Of a stretch of 64,000 nt of DNA, positions 61,802-64,000 are shown piece by piece. Position 1 is the stretch's first letter, and each line of letters begins with the position of its first letter. Source of the DNA: Porphyra umbilicalis (taxonomy: Eukaryota; Rhodophyta; Bangiophyceae; Bangiales; Bangiaceae). The position numbers and the translations under genes are program-made. Where the stretch lies: NCBI GenBank assembly GCA_002049455.2, contig KV918986.1:1-64000 (forward strand), in the 5' to 3' direction. The notes under the pieces were generated by a model, which saw only the letters and a program-made list of their open reading frames with translations, searched no databases and was not told where the DNA came from.

Positions 61802-63718
61802 TTACTCGGTCGCCTTCATCCACGCAACTTGATTGCGCACGGCACGAGGATGGTCAATAAAGAAAGACCAAACTTTGGCGACCCACAAAGCCGCAGATAG
61901 GTGGCTCGCCATGGGTTGCAGAGCCACCTTCTCATCATTGAGCATCAACCGCAGGGTGGCCAGGATCCACTCTTCTCCACCATCACCATCTCGGCTGGGG
62001 CGGAACCGCATCCGTAGGTCGTCAAAAGCAGATTGGGCACGAGACCGGCCAGAGCTACGACGAGCGCGGAAGTGGCGGATGTCCTCAAAAATGACATGTG
62101 CCGGCGGCGCGGAGTGGAAGAACCCAAACAGAGCGAAACTGGTGTTGCGAGCCACCACATACATCGTAGGCAAGTCCCGGATGCGGATCAGCTCCTCCAT
62201 GTACACCGCCCCGGCTGTCAGCGCACGCAGCCAGGAGACCGTCACCGTGCGGGTTGTACGAAGGACAGCTGTCCCGTCGGCACCCAGGGCGTACCGCGGC
62301 CATGTGGGCATCCAAATGCGGGCGCCCTCCCGCAGAGCCCACTGGCGAGCCTCATCGCGGGTGAAACGACCAATAGCGCCCACCAAGAACACCTCGCTCG
62401 TGAAAGCGCGCTCCTCCTCGTCGAGACCAAATGCAGCTGCCAGGAGATCACGTGCCGCCACGGGGGAGACGTGCGCCGACGGGTCCAAATTGGCCGCGGG
62501 GGGCAGCTCGGCGGTGGGTGGCGCGCCAGTAGCATCCGCGGGTAGTGTAGCACGGGGGGCGACTGAAGACGGAGCGGAAGGAGCGGTAGACGGGTAGGCA
62601 CAAGCAGGCGACGATGGGGATGGGCGACGAGTCCCAGACGGTGCGGGGGCGCAGGTATTCATGGGTCGCTGATCCCGGGCGACAGCCGGAGGCGGCAGGC
62701 GGTGAGCGGTAGTCTGGTTGCCAAGCGAGGCAGCGGCCGGGAGGCGCCGCATGAGTGCCGCAGTACGAGCCGGTGTAGACGTGGCCGAGGAGCGTTGCAC
62801 AGACGCCGGCGTTGGATCAGTGGCATGGCCCTGCAGCACCGCTGACAGCACATCATCGTCCTCCGAGTAGCTGTCTGGCTCAGTGGACGTGTCCGACAGA
62901 GGACGCGCCGGAGTCCCGACAGAAGACCCAGGAAATCCACCCGTCAAGTACTTGTGCGCGGTCGTTGCAACGCTCGGCTTGGAAATTCTTCCACAGCGCA
63001 CTTGGTCCACCGTCCCACGCGAGCGCGCCGGGCGCCGGCCTCGGCAAGCCGACGCAGCCGGAGAGGTCGGCGGCATGCGCACGCTCGCTGAAACGGCAGC
63101 TGGGGGCAGCACCACCGGCTCCCTCGAAGCACCTGGCACCGGCCGCGATGGAAGGCCGACCGCGACCACGTCAGCGGCGCTCTGTGCGGCGTACGCAAAC
63201 ATCCCATCGGCGCCCCGTCCGGCTTCCGCCTGAGCAAGAGCGCCACCACCCGGCTCAGACCACGCACCAGGTCCCACTCTCTTGGAATCCCATGCATGCG
63301 CGACAGCACGGAGCACGGCCCGCAGGGATGAGGCACTCAGAGGGGCCGAACCACCCCCGGAGAAGCATTGGCGAAAGTGGTCGTCCATCTCGTCACGCGT
63401 CATCGGCTTTCCGGCGAGCGTCTCGAGGAAGGTGTCTAGGTGGTCAACGCGGGCAGGACGGAGGGTGGGCGGGATGGCAGACAGGATGGAAACCTTGAGC
63501 AGCGCGAGGTTGGTCTCGTTAAAAGCCTTGCGCGGCAGCGGTACGCGAACAGCTGCAGTCCCCTCGACCTGCATGCGAGAGTTGGACGGCGAGGCGCCAC
63601 AGCGACCACCACTGCGGGTACGGCGAGTAGGCGTCGCGGAGCGTGGAGAGTAAGGATGAGCGGCGGCTAGGCGAGGCACGGCGGAGGTGAACAGGTGAGA
63701 CGTGTCCTGGTCCGCCAT
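61802..63718 (-). CDS. Unknown ORF, possibly element-encoded
   Basis: From the second Met (63718, MADQDTSHLF) the frame gives 638 residues; the first Met at 63823 adds 35 Ser/Pro/Thr-rich residues. An N-terminal part (RKAFNETNLALLKVSILSAI, LDTFLETLAGKPMTRDEMDD) looks folded. A Pro/Ser/Thr/Ala-rich, probably disordered middle spans about residues 170-390. The C-terminal 230 residues are well ordered: EEERAFTSEVFLVGAIGRFT, WALREGARIWMPTWPRYALG, SWLRALTAGAVYMEELIRIR, MLNDEKVALQPMASHLSAAL, VAKVWSFFIDHPRAVRNQVA. The ORF is intact with balanced codon use unlike the GC-extreme genes to the left. No family is recognised; a gag-like or accessory element protein is possible. Confidence 0.5.
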   Translation of the reverse strand: MADQDTSHLFTSAVPRLAAAHPYSPRSATPTRRTRSGGRCGASPSNSRMQVEGTAAVRVPLPRKAFNETNLALLKVSILSAIPPTLRPARVDHLDTFLETLAGKPMTRDEMDDHFRQCFSGGGSAPLSASSLRAVLRAVAHAWDSKRVGPGAWSEPGGGALAQAEAGRGADGMFAYAAQSAADVVAVGLPSRPVPGASREPVVLPPAAVSASVRMPPTSPAASACRGRRPARSRGTVDQVRCGRISKPSVATTAHKYLTGGFPGSSVGTPARPLSDTSTEPDSYSEDDDVLSAVLQGHATDPTPASVQRSSATSTPARTAALMRRLPAAASLGNQTTAHRLPPPAVARDQRPMNTCAPAPSGTRRPSPSSPACAYPSTAPSAPSSVAPRATLPADATGAPPTAELPPAANLDPSAHVSPVAARDLLAAAFGLDEEERAFTSEVFLVGAIGRFTRDEARQWALREGARIWMPTWPRYALGADGTAVLRTTRTVTVSWLRALTAGAVYMEELIRIRDLPTMYVVARNTSFALFGFFHSAPPAHVIFEDIRHFRARRSSGRSRAQSAFDDLRMRFRPSRDGDGGEEWILATLRLMLNDEKVALQPMASHLSAALWVAKVWSFFIDHPRAVRNQVAWMKATE

Positions 63719-63823
63719 GATGACTTGGAGCCGGGATTGAAGTGGGGATAGAGATGGAATGTACGTGGAAATGGAGGGTGTGGGAGCCCGTGTCGAAGTT
63801 GGAGATAAGTGTCGTGGGGGCAA

Positions 63824-64000
63824 GCGCGTGAGCGGTGGTAGGGATGTGCAAGACAGCTCGGTCGTCGACAGAGAGTGTCATAGAAGTACTCCTCGGGAGC
63901 CCCCCCCAGCCTCCCCCGAGTGCTCGACTGCCCCCGTTCAGCCCCAGGTGGGCTAGCAAGGGGGATGGGCCTCGACGGTCCGCTGCATGGTCGCAACAGA
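63824..64000. other. Upstream flank of the terminal ORF
   Basis: Short end of the window; presumed promoter side of the minus-strand gene. Nothing assignable. Confidence 0.3.

Overview
The window is nuclear DNA of a very GC-rich, intron-poor photosynthetic eukaryote, most likely a bangiophycean red alga (Porphyra/Pyropia type). This is an inference from three things. The coding style is extremely GC-rich (Ala/Gly/Pro/Arg homopolymers). Two proteins, HisHF and the 27.2 kb gene, have N-termini that look like red algal plastid transit peptides, with a Phe in the first residues. Genes are mostly single-exon, with occasional short GT-AG introns. No bacterial operon signals are present.

Layout, left to right. 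1-2.3 kb: no gene, with one 137-bp foldback at 1.7 kb. 2.35-6.65 kb (minus): MSH3 mismatch-repair ATPase with one intron splitting the Walker A motif. 7.45-10.3 kb (minus): a probable but frame-broken low-complexity protein. 13.36-14.93 kb (minus): a QueE-like radical-SAM enzyme with two introns. 15.33-21.22 kb (minus): a tyrosine-recombinase (DIRS-order, PAT/Ngaro-like) retrotransposon with gag-like, RT-RNaseH and recombinase ORFs and split direct repeats. 22.24-22.73 kb (minus): a small secreted repeat protein with a third repeat copy beyond its stop. 23.9-25.9 kb (plus): bifunctional HisH-HisF of histidine biosynthesis, plastid-targeted. 27.2-28.1 kb (plus): unknown helical, probably plastid protein. 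31.1-32.6 kb (plus): DUF1015-family protein. 33.2-35.9 kb (minus): NOC3-like ribosome-biogenesis factor. 37.0-38.4 and 44.75-46.38 kb (minus): two paralogous single-pass membrane proteins with a DUF2207-like ectodomain, in a segmental duplication that includes their upstream regions. 39.56-39.88 and 43.05-43.96 kb: two MITE-like elements. 47.4-48.7 kb: a decayed tyrosine-recombinase gene. 50.0-51.7 kb (plus): Cys-rich type I membrane protein. 52.2-52.4 kb: an inverted relic of the tail of the DUF2207-like family. 54.5-56.1 kb (plus): a CxC5/CxC6-type protein of the kind associated with KDZ transposases. 59.6-60.15 kb: a third MITE-like element. 61.8-63.7 kb (minus): unknown, possibly element-encoded ORF.

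Housekeeping genes (MSH3, HisHF, QueE, DUF1015, NOC3) are single copies scattered among mobile DNA; there is no functional cluster. The left half is the more gene-bearing and more GC-rich part; from about 39 kb rightward the sequence becomes more AT-balanced and is dominated by transposon-derived material. Several conserved genes are broken by one-base shifts inside G/C runs. This is either an assembly artefact or a real property of the locus, and it should be resolved before any protein model is used.
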